The position numbers were made by a program, and so were the translations under genes. From assembly GCF_000295955.2 (NCBI RefSeq), contig NZ_ALXE01000009.1, forward strand, positions 1-64,000: a stretch of DNA of 64,000 nucleotides, read 5' to 3'. The notes beneath the pieces were generated by a model that did no database searches, was not told the DNA's origin, and worked only from the letters and a program-made list of their open reading frames with translations. The stretch comes from Pantoea sp. A4 (GTDB lineage: Bacteria; Pseudomonadota; Gammaproteobacteria; Enterobacterales; Enterobacteriaceae). This document shows, in pieces, positions 9,365 to 17,723 of this stretch; position 1 is the first letter of the stretch; each line of letters begins with the position of its first letter.

Positions 9365-9986
9365 AAAACCCCAGTTGAACAGGAAGGCACGCTTTCCGTC
9401 CGGAAAAAGCGGCGCTCAGATTAAAGTAAGTAAGACAAACGCAGTAAGGATATCGCTGCAGGATATCGAACATTCGGGTGACTTGACGCGTGGCATCCAG
9501 CCTGAAAGTAAGATGAAAGCTGCTTATTCAGCTCAACGAAGGTCAGATCCTCCCGCCTTTAACTGGGAAGGGAAGTGGTAAGGTTATTTTTCAAACAACT
9601 TCACCCTAACACTTTTCGGTCTGCAAGCCCATGTTTATCGCATTTATCTGCGGCTTCTCTGTGGTGAACCACAATCACCCGGCAATAAAGATGTCTATAG
9701 TGGCTTTTGCTTTTAACAGACACCAAAAGTATGACTTAACAAAAGATGAAGATGCTCTCCACAGCAGTTAACTGAGGTTTTACGTGTACAGGTAGTAGTG
9801 ACATACCATGTAAAATTATCACTTAATGGTGAAATTTGTTGCTGAAAACAGTGAGGAGGACGCCGGATATAACTTTATGGCAGGGGAATGTGCCGTACAG
9901 ACGTAATGCCCGTATCAGGCCTGCAACAACGCACCGGGCAAAACGGAAGTGATGACGTAATCACCAGTCCCGGGGCCTGGCGTCGC
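9365..9986. repeat. Decayed duplicated block, first part of a ~400-bp direct repeat
   Basis: About 9045-9364 and 9850-10270 are alignable direct copies, both beginning GAGGAGGACGCCGG and sharing TTATAACTTTATGGC. Between the repeated parts (9365-9850) I see no credible gene. Plus-strand open frames here are shadows with poor ribosome sites. Confidence 0.45.
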
Positions 9987-10270
9987 TCAGACAGGGTCGG
10001 AAGTATCGGCCATCAGCATCAGGGTCTCCTGCAGGACCTGCCTCTGCTGTGCTTCCTCTGCGCAGAATGCCAGTTTCACCGCCAGCAGCAGCCTCAGCTC
10101 AGAGGTTAAGGTTTCCCTTCTTTTTCAGAAGTTGCTGTGATCCGGCACCGATGACCTCCTTTGCACTGGAGTACGTGACGGGTAGCATCACAGGGCCATC
10201 GTGCCCGAGTTAGTGCATGTCGCTTTACGGGAGGATTGCAGCCCGCCTTTCGATTTCTGTGTTTGGGCAT
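9987..10270 (-). pseudogene. Second, longer copy of the 56-residue gene, frameshifted
   Basis: From ATG 10270 the N-terminal (HRNRKA) and central (GPVMLPVTYSSAKEVIGAG) parts match the 9194-9364 product, but lie in different frames. A further coding-like stretch, ELRLLLAVKLAFCAEEAQQR, ends at TGA 9987-9989, where the shorter copy also ends. At least two frameshifts. The ancestral protein would have been about 90 residues. Function unknown. Confidence 0.4.
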
Positions 10271-10330
10271 ACCCCTATACTGTATGAAAAGGCGTATTAT
10301 TAAATCTGAGACGGCGAAGCCAGGAGACAA

Positions 10331-10484
10331 ATGAGTAAGACTTATGCTTTGAAAAGATTCTGCAGGATGACGCTCTTTTAGAAACCCTGGCCGGGCTCGA
10401 ATACACCGGAATTGTAACGACAGATGAGCGTTTTTTGGTCGTAGAAGGCGCATGCATCATCCCTGCAACTGGATAGCTGGTGCG
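10331..10484 (+). pseudogene. Small frameshifted gene, family unknown
   Basis: ATG 10331 has AGGAGAC just upstream. The frame shifts after eight codons; restoring it gives ILQDDALLETLAGLEYTG and VVEGACIIPATG before TAG. This strand has clear coding character, but a single-base change breaks it. A further decayed frame (LKLANDIIWLLKEGW) follows to about 10650. I do not recognise the family. Confidence 0.35.
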
Positions 10485-10499
10485 GTACGATCACCCAAG

Positions 10500-11110
10500 C
10501 AGGATGATCTGTTCCTTTGCCGCTGTCTGGTCATTGCTGAAAAATGAAGCCTGTTTCGCCTTAAACTGGCTAACGATATTATCTGGTTACTGAAAGAAGG
10601 GTGGTTAATGGGAGTCGGGGTAGATTTATCCGACAAGTTTGAATATCTCTGATGTTCCAGAGGTGGTTATCTTCTGGCGCAAAATATCTGTTCAGGCTCT
10701 AGCGCATCCTCCATGCAATTAAGCGGACCGAAATTTCACACGGCGTGCTCGGCGAAACATAACGTTAGGGGTGCCATGTCTCTGCTATCGACTCATTTTT
10801 TTAGCTGTTCTCGCGCAGGCGGCCCTTGAAGGGCATAACGCCCTGACAGCAACGTACGAGAAACCCTTTTTATCAACCTAGATGAAGTCCTGCTCATCAC
10901 GGAGTTGATTAATAGTACGATAGCCGGCCCCTTCCTTGGAGCGAATCTGCCATTCCCCAAATGGCTGCTACGTACTTCGCGAAGCGCCTGAAATACAGTA
11001 TGTCTTTGTCGATGAGCATCAGGCTTACTTCCACATTTAATCCATGTGCTATGCACTTGCGCGTGGTGGCTCGCAGCCTCAAACGTTGCTGAGCGATTCA
11101 TCCTGACGGT
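10500..11110. other. Decayed DNA, left edge of island copy A
   Basis: Only fragments of plus-strand coding pattern remain. The part after about 10780 aligns loosely with 24780-25046, including the ending CTCAGCGATTAA shared with the plus-strand relic of copy B. No intact gene. Confidence 0.4.
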
Positions 11111-11124
11111 GACCTGCTCCAGAC

Positions 11125-11364
11125 TCAGCGATTAAACAGCATCCGGAGTAGCGCCGTCAGGTGTTCCGCCTCGGCCTCATCGACGTTTCCGTCAAGCCTT
11201 GCTATCAGCTTCAGGCACAATGAGGTTCGCGTCATCCGCCTCTCCTGACGCAGGATCTCAACGGTGATGCGGCCCAGTAGCTCAATCTGACAGGGGTGTA
11301 TTACCTGGCTGAAATAGCCGGTCAGCCTGGCGTCTTTTCCCGGCGGTAGTCCGTCCTGTCGCAT
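11125..11364 (-). CDS. YcgZ-like small regulatory protein
   Basis: 79 residues from ATG 11364, aligning with E. coli YcgZ and with the genes at 12616 and 27472: YFSQ near residue 16, then LGRITVEILR, then LCLKLIARL and a final LLRMLF. In E. coli YcgZ is made with YmgA and AriR under BluR/BluF control and affects Rcs-linked biofilm genes. This paralogue diverges from the main operon, and its counterpart is 25038-25277. The ribosome site is weak. Confidence 0.7.
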   Translation of the reverse strand: MRQDGLPPGKDARLTGYFSQVIHPCQIELLGRITVEILRQERRMTRTSLCLKLIARLDGNVDEAEAEHLTALLRMLFNR

Positions 11365-11515
11365 GCAATACCCGTGAGTAATGAATAAGGTCGGGCGCAA
11401 AATAACCGATGCAGGGGCACGTGTACAGCAGTAATCCAGAGGTGCCCTACCTTTTTAACTGTTGAAACAGTTAGTCCCGACGTTTCAGCAATATAAACTA
11501 GCGAGCGAGGCTCTG

Positions 11516-11650
11516 TGAACAGCAAAATAGCGGCGGGCGTCAGCATAACTTTACGCCATCTGCGCTCAGGTAAAAGTTCCAGCAATCATCAACTTTGCCG
11601 AAACCTACGTCGCCGAACGCTGCGCAGAACAGCTATTCACCGGATTGATG
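11516..11650 (+). pseudogene. Remnant of the gene intact at 25438-26031
   Basis: GTGAACAGCAAAATAGCGG at 11516 parallels the GTG start of 25438. The matching 3' end (GCGCAGAACAGCTATTCACC) appears only about 90 bases later, so nearly the whole gene has been deleted in copy A. Confidence 0.45.
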
Positions 11651-11838
11651 TTACGCGTCTTGCAGCTCAAAATGCCTGACACACTGTCAGGAAACCATTA
11701 AAGATTCAACAGCCCTGCCACACGTGTCCGTCGTCGTAATACCGGAAAAAAAGGGCTCCGAAGAAGGCTAATCTTGTGCAGACATGCCATATTAAAACTT
11801 TCCACTACACATAATATCTTTTATCTGAGGAAAACATC

Positions 11839-12021
11839 ATGACAACAGCAAAACGCGGTGGAGCAGGAAACTTTGCGGTTGACCCGGCACGCGCTTCTGA
11901 AGCAGGCAGCAAAGGTGGTGCCGTCAGCGGCGGAAACTTCAAAAATTGTCCAGAGCGTGCGCGCGAGGCTGGCCGTAAAGGTGGACTTATCAGCCGTCGG
12001 GGCCCAAAACCTGAGGTTTAA
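11839..12021 (+). CDS. KGG-repeat general stress protein (YciG-like)
   Basis: 60 residues with the KGG/Con-10 repeat layout: RGGAGNFAVDPARASEAGSKGG, a second SGGNFKNCPERAREAGRKGG unit, and a basic tail. TGAGGAAAACATC precedes the ATG. Related proteins such as E. coli YciG are small hydrophilic stress-induced proteins of the RpoS regulon. The copy in the second island (26281-26463) carries a stop codon, so this is the only intact one here. Confidence 0.85.
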   Translation: MTTAKRGGAGNFAVDPARASEAGSKGGAVSGGNFKNCPERAREAGRKGGLISRRGPKPEV

Positions 12022-12158
12022 TTAAGTCCCATATAAGCAAGACGCGGTTTATCGTATTTCAGGTGCTTAGGATAATGCGCTAAAGGTATTTGTACAGCCC
12101 CTGTTTTCAGTCGGTCAAGCGACGACACTGAAATACCAAAGCTGTTGAAGTGCAGAGC

Positions 12159-12341
12159 ATGCCTGATGATTATAATGAAACCAGGTGATAACTGGCGGAA
12201 CTGCGGTAAAAATGCGGATATTAACGTTTGCTCGCTTATCTACGAGCTGGCTGACGCCTGGGGAAATGCTGCGAGTTGCGTTCAGATAAGAGGGACCAGT
12301 TGAAATGGGTCACCGGATACGGTCGTAGCTCAACGCTCTAA
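12159..12341 (+). pseudogene. Decayed AriR-like gene (copy of 26937-27191)
   Basis: The ATG 12159 frame and the flanks align with 26937-27191: MPD start, NADINVCSLIYELAD, then CVQIRG and a shared end near TAA 12341. A deletion and frameshifts remove the GEAAVxLA core. It is the equivalent position in island A. Confidence 0.6.
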
Positions 12342-12517
12342 TATCTCTCCCGTCCGGTTCAGAAATCGGAAAGACTTTTTTCCTGCGCCCAGACACACAC
12401 GCTGAACATAATATTTTTGAGTATTATACAAACCTTTCATTGTACAGCTTATGATTTGTATCAACCCCAACCTAACTTATTGTTTAGTATAGATAAGCAC
12501 TTTTTGCACCAAAAGAA

Positions 12518-12600
12518 AAGTTATACAGAAACACAATGCCTGTACAAGTTTGATTTGATTGTATAACTTTACGTCATACAGGCCCGACTAGATTATACCC
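12518..12600 (+). promoter_or_regulatory. Conserved ycgZ promoter/operator, copy A
   Basis: TGTACAAGTTTGATTTGA and TTGTATAACTTTACG are conserved with 27371-27455. TGTACAA and TTGTATA form an inverted repeat with an 11-bp spacer. A TTTACG/GATTATA pair downstream could be -35/-10. In E. coli, BluR (MerR family) represses this operon, so a BluR-type operator is a reasonable inference. Confidence 0.5.
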
Positions 12601-12615
12601 ATTAAGAGGTTAACT

Positions 12616-12858
12616 ATGCGTCAGAGCAATATGAAATACCCGGACTCAGCCAGCGAAATTGCGCACTATTTCAGCAAGATGTCTGCGCCGAACCAGCAGG
12701 AAATTCTGGGGCAGATTGTCATTGAAATCCTGCGCGCTGGCAAAACCCTCAACCGCAAGGCCATATGTAGCAAGCTGCTGCACCGCTTTGAAGTGGCATC
12801 CAGTCTCGAAGAAGAGCATCACTATCATACACTTATCGGCATGCTGTTTGAGCGTTGA
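12616..12858 (+). CDS. ycgZ: YcgZ family connector protein
   Basis: 80 residues from ATG 12616 with AAGAGG upstream. Matches E. coli YcgZ over its length: Y-x-x-SAS-x-I-x-x-YF, then QQEILGQIVIEILRAGK, then RKAICSKLL and LIGMLFER. YcgZ is the first product of the BluR-repressed operon with YmgA and AriR, thought to act through the Rcs phosphorelay on curli and colanic acid. YmgA-like and ariR genes follow in order. The intergenic terminator at 13273 suggests stepped expression. Confidence 0.85.
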   Translation: MRQSNMKYPDSASEIAHYFSKMSAPNQQEILGQIVIEILRAGKTLNRKAICSKLLHRFEVASSLEEEHHYHTLIGMLFER

Positions 12859-12947
12859 ATTAACGTTGCGCGCTGCGTGTCCTTATAACCATCTGGGGAG
12901 GCCCTGCCATCTTGCGCAGAGGGCTTGAACTGGGAAATGTGGGAAAG

Positions 12948-13151
12948 ATGAATACAGATTTAACACGCCTCGTCGACGTTATAATGGGTGAAGCAGTGGT
13001 TGCTCTACTAAAAAGTGAAGACCACATTAGTGCGGACTCTCTTGCTATGCGGCTTCGCGCCATGAGCGAGGGCGAGAAGAACCCGGAAAAGCGTGATGCC
13101 ATCGCCCTGGCGTTGTGCGAGGTACAGAGAGAATTTTTACCGTTGCGCTAG
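12948..13151 (+). CDS. YmgA/AriR-like small connector protein
   Basis: 67 residues from ATG 12948, chosen over an upstream start because GGGAAAG lies close and the alignment with 27819 begins here. Core pattern I-M-GEAV-x-x-LL, then SADSLAMRLRAM and RDAIALALCEV, shared by the AriR/YmgA-like proteins of this window. Predicted all-helical, likely dimeric as AriR is. Second gene of the ycgZ operon, in the ymgA position. Confidence 0.75.
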   Translation: MNTDLTRLVDVIMGEAVVALLKSEDHISADSLAMRLRAMSEGEKNPEKRDAIALALCEVQREFLPLR

Positions 13152-13272
13152 AGTCGCGACACAAACGTGCTGGCTTTTGATGTCCTGGCCGGTACGGGCA
13201 GTGACTGTAAAAAATATTCACAAATACTGATCTCTGTGCAGAGCAGAGAGTGGCAGGACGCCCGCAGGACGC

Positions 13273-13298
13273 GGCTACCAGAGGTAGGCCGTTTTTTT
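13273..13298 (+). terminator. Intergenic terminator/attenuator before ariR (copy A)
   Basis: GGCTACCAGAGGTAGGCC followed by seven T after one G. The hairpin and its flanks are conserved at 28146-28170, stronger conservation than expected for a spacer, so it may set the ratio of ariR to ycgZ-ymgA. Confidence 0.65.
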
Positions 13299-13351
13299 AT
13301 TTCAGGTATCAGCCTGACCACTTTTGCCCGTGGGGCCTAACGGATTACACA

Positions 13352-13615
13352 ATGCAGCTCAAAGAACAGAACATCACCAACGAAGCAGACATCATTCAGC
13401 ACGGCAGCTTCGGCGACGCTCTGGCCGCCGAAGCTGCCGTGCTGGACGCCGTCATTCGCGACATCGTTATCCACGGTAAAAATGTGACCACTAAAGAGAT
13501 TATTCTTTATCTTATCGCCGAGCTCGAAAGCACTTCAGATGTGGTCGAGCTTGATGTGCTTCGCAGCACACTCGAAATTGTGGTAGGCAAAACGCCGGAC
13601 GATGTAGGCTTCTGA
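13352..13615 (+). CDS. ariR: AriR/YmgB biofilm and acid-resistance regulator
   Basis: 87 residues from ATG 13352. Aligns with E. coli AriR (YmgB): EEAAVLxxVIRDIVIHGKN, K-x-IIxxLIxxLESTSD, D-V-L-R-S-T-L-E-I-V and a PDD end. E. coli AriR is an all-alpha dimer that affects biofilm formation and acid resistance and binds DNA. The start is fixed by alignment with AriR, since the ribosome site is weak. Third gene of the ycgZ cluster, behind the conserved hairpin. Confidence 0.85.
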   Translation: MQLKEQNITNEADIIQHGSFGDALAAEAAVLDAVIRDIVIHGKNVTTKEIILYLIAELESTSDVVELDVLRSTLEIVVGKTPDDVGF

Positions 13616-13842
13616 GGCCATTTTTGCTGCTACTGCGTAGCGTGAGTGACGTCGGCCAGCGCAGTCGGGGAATCAAATCCCCCCTGCGAAGCCCACACGG
13701 AGCAGCTGACGGCGATGGTGAGGGTTACAGCAATCCAGATTTTCATAGTTATCTCCCGGTTTGAGTTATGTCACACTTTTCATTGTTGCACTCTTTCATT
13801 ATTGCGCGAGAGGTGTAAGTCAGAGCGGGAGAAATCTGAAGA
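13616..13842. other. Convergent intergenic region
   Basis: Lies between ariR and a minus-strand gene. An open frame at 13646 is a shadow. The segment is also present in copy B (28489-28696). Confidence 0.4.
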
Positions 13843-14040
13843 TCAGTGCATCTGCTGAGCCAGCAGCCTGATAGCGCTTTCGCAGCTTTCGCGCATTTTC
13901 GCTGTGCCATCCGTTTTGCCCATGCTGTAAAGGGCGCTGGTAATTTCGTGAAGAGTAAGGTGCTGATCCGGCTTAAGAAGGCGCGCTACGACCGTTCCGA
14001 TAACGGCGTAGATATCTTCGGCGGTGATGTCATCATTCAT
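13843..14040 (-). CDS. AriR-like small protein
   Basis: 65 residues from ATG 14040 with GGGGGT four bases upstream. Core AVIGTVVARLL, LTLHEITSALYSM and MRESCESAIRLLAQQ fits the small helical AriR/YmgA-like pattern. A related plus-strand gene is at 32834-33004 (MREACSLAIRIFAA). The copy in island B (28697-28894) has a stop at codon 11. Minus strand, likely with the neighbour at 14115. Confidence 0.65.
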   Translation of the reverse strand: MNDDITAEDIYAVIGTVVARLLKPDQHLTLHEITSALYSMGKTDGTAKMRESCESAIRLLAQQMH

Positions 14041-14114
14041 ATGACCCCCATCCGCAAGGTGTGTAAATATACAGTATAACATGAAAGCGCCATGGCAGAA
14101 ACTGTCGGTTGACT

Positions 14115-14375
14115 TCAGTGAAGCTTATGCGCTGACCGATCTTCAACTCTTGGCAGTCCAGTCCTTTCACTGGCGCGCGTGTGCATTTCCCGCCGGACCT
14201 CTTCGATAGCCCGCAGTCCCGCGCGAACCCGATTTTCATCCGTTTCATTTTCAATGGCCAACCGAAGGCGCTCCGTCAGCACCGCCCATCCGATGGCAAC
14301 GCCCTCATCCAGCAGTGCCGTGACGGCCTCGCCAATCATAATGTCGGCCATTTTTTCTTCAAAGTCATTTTTCAT
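14115..14375 (-). CDS. AriR-like small protein
   Basis: 86 residues from ATG 14375, the start shared with the copy at 28973-29224 (MKNDFEE). Core DIMIGEAVTALLDEGVAIGW, LTERLRLAIENETDE and RAGLRAIEEVRREM. Its C-terminus differs from the other copy after RREM. No clear Shine-Dalgarno is visible before this ATG in either copy, so translation may depend on upstream context. Downstream of it is the minus-strand gene at 13843. Confidence 0.65.
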   Translation of the reverse strand: MKNDFEEKMADIMIGEAVTALLDEGVAIGWAVLTERLRLAIENETDENRVRAGLRAIEEVRREMHTRASERTGLPRVEDRSAHKLH

Positions 14376-14696
14376 GGGGGTATCCGGAAGCAGGTTTCGG
14401 GCGCAAAGCTTATCACAGCGCTGCTGGCCCGAAAATAAACTAGAGCAATCGTACAGAAAACTTCTTCGATTCACCTTCAATACGCGTCACAGACGCCCTG
14501 TCCGGGAGAGGTGTTCTGTCCTGGATGCACCTCATAACAGCACCGCATTTCCCTCACTTGGTTTGAAAAGGCCGAACGAGGCATAACCCTGAGCCAGAAG
14601 ATGCTGGAGAGCCGGCAGCGCTTGTAGCCGCACAGCACCCGCCCCAGGGGGCCGCATCCTGTTAATCATACGGAGCCCTGATTCTGTTCAAACGGC

Positions 14697-15857
14697 TTAT
14701 ATCACCTCGCGGGTCTCTGGCCAGGCGACAGACGCTCCCGATGCGGTGAACAGCGCGCCCTGGAAATCAGTGACCCCGGCCGCTTCCAGCCACATCCATT
14801 CCTCTGGCTGCTCTATATCTGCCGCAATAACGTTTATCTCAAGCGCCGAACAGCAGCGCAGCACGGCGTGTACCACCGCCTGACGGGGGCCGCTTCTTTG
14901 AATATTGCGGACGATCCCGGCGCCGATGCGTACGCGGTCCGGCTGAACGTGGGCCAGCAGCGACAGCCCGGCTGAGCCGTCACCAAAGTTATCAATGGAC
15001 AGGCTGATGCCAGCCAGCTTAAGCCTACGCACCGCCTGAGAAAACGCCTCCAGCTGAGATATGACTTCCGTCTCCCTGACGCCCAGTATGATCTGCTGCG
15101 GAACCAACTCGGCACTTTCAATAGCGTTGACGATCCGATCTACGGCGTCCGGCAACACGACCAGTGTCATGGGCAGAATGCTGACGTACAGCATGATATC
15201 GTCCGGGCACGATCTGCCTGCCTTGTTCAGCACAGCGGTGACCGTCGCAAGATTATGTTTGTAGACCGCTTCGCCATAGAGCCCCTCCGGCGCTTCCTCG
15301 GGCAGGGCTTCAAGGGCCGTGACCTCACGGGCGAGGGGGTCGACCACCGGGCGGAAGGTGACGCCCGTTGCCGGAGCCGGTGACGTGTTGTCGTCCGGCA
15401 CAAAGTTCCAGTAATCGGTGGGCAAGACCTCAAAGTAGTTTTCTTTCTCACGTGCTTCCACGAAAGTTCGCAGAAACTGCAGGCCTCGGTCGTCGTAGGT
15501 CAGGCGATATTTAGACGTGCCCCGGTCAAGTACCGCCTGCAGTACGCTGACGCTGTCATGGTGCCTCAGGTCGAACAGCTCCATGCCGTGGTTGCCAAAG
15601 CGGCGCGACGGTGAGTAGTCGCGCATAAGTTCAACCACGTTGTGGTGACGTCGGTCGGCACAGATGCGACCGTATATGTCCAGCACGCCCTCCTCCGGAC
15701 CCTCCAGGAGCTGAAAGAAGTGCGTACCGTTAAAAAGCAGGATGCCTGTGACTTGATGCCGGGCGTTCAACAGGCTGGCCTTCTCTACCATGCCTGGAAT
15801 GATGCTGACGGGTACCTCATCGTCGAGGTGACTTCGGTAAATTATTGTTGTAAGCAT
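14697..15857 (-). CDS. bluF: BLUF-EAL blue-light sensor (BluF), copy A
   Basis: 386 residues from ATG 15857, the start matching E. coli BluF (MLTT); a start 36 bases earlier is possible. The BLUF domain (about 1-95) has the flavin-site residues Tyr7, Asn31 and Gln49. The C-terminal EAL domain (about 150-386) is degenerate: DNFG replaces DDFG and VRIG stands where the catalytic Lys motif would be, as in BluF, which does not cleave c-di-GMP. In E. coli, light-activated BluF releases the repressor BluR from the ycgZ promoter. No BluR gene is in this window. Confidence 0.9.
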   Translation of the reverse strand: MLTTIIYRSHLDDEVPVSIIPGMVEKASLLNARHQVTGILLFNGTHFFQLLEGPEEGVLDIYGRICADRRHHNVVELMRDYSPSRRFGNHGMELFDLRHHDSVSVLQAVLDRGTSKYRLTYDDRGLQFLRTFVEAREKENYFEVLPTDYWNFVPDDNTSPAPATGVTFRPVVDPLAREVTALEALPEEAPEGLYGEAVYKHNLATVTAVLNKAGRSCPDDIMLYVSILPMTLVVLPDAVDRIVNAIESAELVPQQIILGVRETEVISQLEAFSQAVRRLKLAGISLSIDNFGDGSAGLSLLAHVQPDRVRIGAGIVRNIQRSGPRQAVVHAVLRCCSALEINVIAADIEQPEEWMWLEAAGVTDFQGALFTASGASVAWPETREVI

Positions 15858-16130
15858 TTCAGGTTCCGCATTGCCGTAGATTGTCACGGACATCTTAGCA
15901 GCTACCTTCGTTTCCTCAAACCGGACCGGTAATGGGCATGGCGAGATGAGGAATAAATATCAAGGAATGCCTGCAACGATAATTTTTAACGCATGCAGAA
16001 CCCTTTAATCATAGTTGTTGAAATAAATAATCAATAATTAGTTTTTTCAGAGCATTCTCCGGTCAATTTGGGGGGCTGCATCTAGAATTTACTAGGAGGC
16101 TGTCATCAATGTAAAACGGAGGTAGTAAAT

Positions 16131-16391
16131 TTGTCTATTCATAACGACGGGAAAGGGCACGTCATTATTGGCGAGGCGGCACTAAGCCTAGCGCTAAGCG
16201 AAAAGGAAATAAGTGTGCGATCGCTTATTTCCGAGCTAAAACACATGGCTGAGGCTGGCGGCAACGATAACCAACTCACTGAAATATCCGAAGCCAGAGA
16301 CTGGCTGAAGAGCTTCCACGAGCCGGAGCAAGCCGTCCGGCATGTGCCGTACCTGCAGACTCTTGCTGGCCTGAACGACGAGAAGAACTGA
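16131..16391 (+). CDS. AriR-like small protein with TTG start
   Basis: 86 residues. The start is TTG 16131, fixed by a strong ACGGAGGT seven bases upstream; no ATG fits and the copy at 31662 has the same arrangement. Core HVIIGEAALSLALSEKEISV, LISELKHMAE, then ARDWLKSFHEPEQAV. Diverges from bluF with about 270 bases between, so the two may share a regulatory region. AriR/YmgA-like helical protein, role inferred from context. Confidence 0.75.
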   Translation: MSIHNDGKGHVIIGEAALSLALSEKEISVRSLISELKHMAEAGGNDNQLTEISEARDWLKSFHEPEQAVRHVPYLQTLAGLNDEKN

Positions 16392-17191
16392 CACCAAAGG
16401 ATATAGTCCGGCTCTGGCCGGGAGACGACGATGACCCCAGCGGTCGCGCACAGGCGCGTACCGGCCGGGGAACCTGTCAGGGACGACATCTCCGATAGTA
16501 TTGTGCTAAACCGACACAAGATTAATTACCATAACTACCAGTCCCTTCATGCGCTGTCTTATTTGGCTGGAAAGAGCCTACGAAATTCGTCACATCTGTC
16601 GGTAATCGCCTCGGGGCTGATCAGTCGTGTCGGTGAGTTACTGTCGTGGCGCGTCAACCTGCCGCGGGATAATCTCCGGGTCATCGTGTCAATACGGTTC
16701 TCGCTGCAAATTTATCCTGTAAATGCGAGTGCGGGATAAAAGAGTTTTTAAAGGCAGATTATAAAACTGGCAGATTGAGAGGTGGGTATAAAATCAAGTT
16801 CCCAGAAGATTCGGTTAGACAAGGTATAAGCTATAGATTAGTTCAGACAAAAGTCATTAACTTATATCTAAAGAGGCTTCGCGCTGGGCGGTTTTCAAAA
16901 CCCATCTTTGAAGTTAACGCCTTTAATTTTAGGTAGATTTTCGACACTAGAGCAGATCTAAAGACACCATCGGCGTTGGACTTTAACAATTAAACTGCAA
17001 TAACTCTTTTGAGTCTGCGCTCTGAGGGGATCTGCCTACGGAATATGAATATTGCAGTGCTCTTCAGTTACCTTGTATAGCCGAATGTAGAATACTAGTA
17101 CTGTCGTAGAAACCCGAACGATAGTATGAAAAGGTTGCAGGCAGGTTGATCGGTATCTACCCCATGTAACATGTCCTCATGTCTTAAAATG
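16392..17191. other. Gene-poor region after island A
   Basis: Similarity to island B ends near 16495. An open frame at 16431-16739 has no ribosome site and no recognisable product. 16740-17190 is stop-rich in all frames. No RNA or IS signature recognised. Confidence 0.4.
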
Positions 17192-17215
17192 AAAAAACCG
17201 GCACGGAGCCGGTTT
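17192..17215 (-). terminator. Intrinsic terminator after csbD
   Basis: On the minus strand ACCGGCTCCGTGCCGGTTTTTTC forms a strong GC stem with a T run, 17 bases after the csbD stop. Confidence 0.8.
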
Positions 17216-17232
17216 ATGTACAACATTAATGG

Positions 17233-17442
17233 CTACCACTTATAGTGGTTGGAGTCTTCCCAGTCCTTTAACTCTTTTTCAGCCTGCTCTTTGCCGTAAC
17301 CGTAACGTTCCTGGATACGGCCTACCAACTGGTCACGCTTCCCTTCGGCCACGTCCATGTCGTCGTCGGTGAGTTTGCCCCACTGTTCTTTCACTTTGCC
17401 TTTAAATTGCTTCCAGTTACCGCTGATGCGATCTTCGTTCAT
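17233..17442 (-). CDS. CsbD/YjbJ family stress protein
   Basis: 69 residues nearly matching E. coli YjbJ: GNWKQFKGKVKEQWGKLTDD, then EGKRDQLVGRIQERYGY and a WE end. A GGAG site precedes the ATG. CsbD-family proteins are small, abundant, helical and induced in stationary phase and osmotic stress; their biochemical role is unknown. It stands alone with its own terminator. Confidence 0.9.
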   Translation of the reverse strand: MNEDRISGNWKQFKGKVKEQWGKLTDDDMDVAEGKRDQLVGRIQERYGYGKEQAEKELKDWEDSNHYKW

Positions 17443-17723
17443 GCCGGTCTCCTTCGTTAATTCACGGGCTGCCGTCAGGCAATCCCTCTGCAGAGTTTCA
17501 TGCTAATCAGTATGGTCCATTCATGGCAATTTTCCTGTCGTGCATCACATTCTCGGAGTTTTCCTGAGGTGAAGTCACCCTCCCTGGATAAAGTCTGGTA
17601 TTTTGGGACTACCCCTAATGGCTGCTTACTAGGGGCGACTTCCGTTCTATGCCTGCAATTCCTCCTGTCCTGCCCTAAGGCTTCGTCATGCAACGTATCG
17701 AATTGATTCACATAATCGTTTTT
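17443..17723. other. Intergenic region upstream of csbD
   Basis: About 280 bases; presumably carries the csbD promoter. No ORF with support. Confidence 0.4.

Larger units (their letters stand above)
10780..16495. repeat. Stress/light island, copy A
   Basis: Gene order and orientation match 24780-32035: ycgZ-like (-), KGG (+), AriR-like (+), ycgZ (+), YmgA-like (+), ariR (+), two AriR-like genes (-), bluF (-), AriR-like with TTG start (+). Intergenic segments also align, notably before ycgZ and between the YmgA-like gene and ariR. Copy A has lost the 25438-26031 gene and the 29368-30098 block. Confidence 0.85.

Noticed and set aside
15061..15932. Plus-strand ORFs opposite bluF (15061-15264, 15642-15932)
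   Set aside because: Antisense shadows, repeated in the same way opposite the second bluF.
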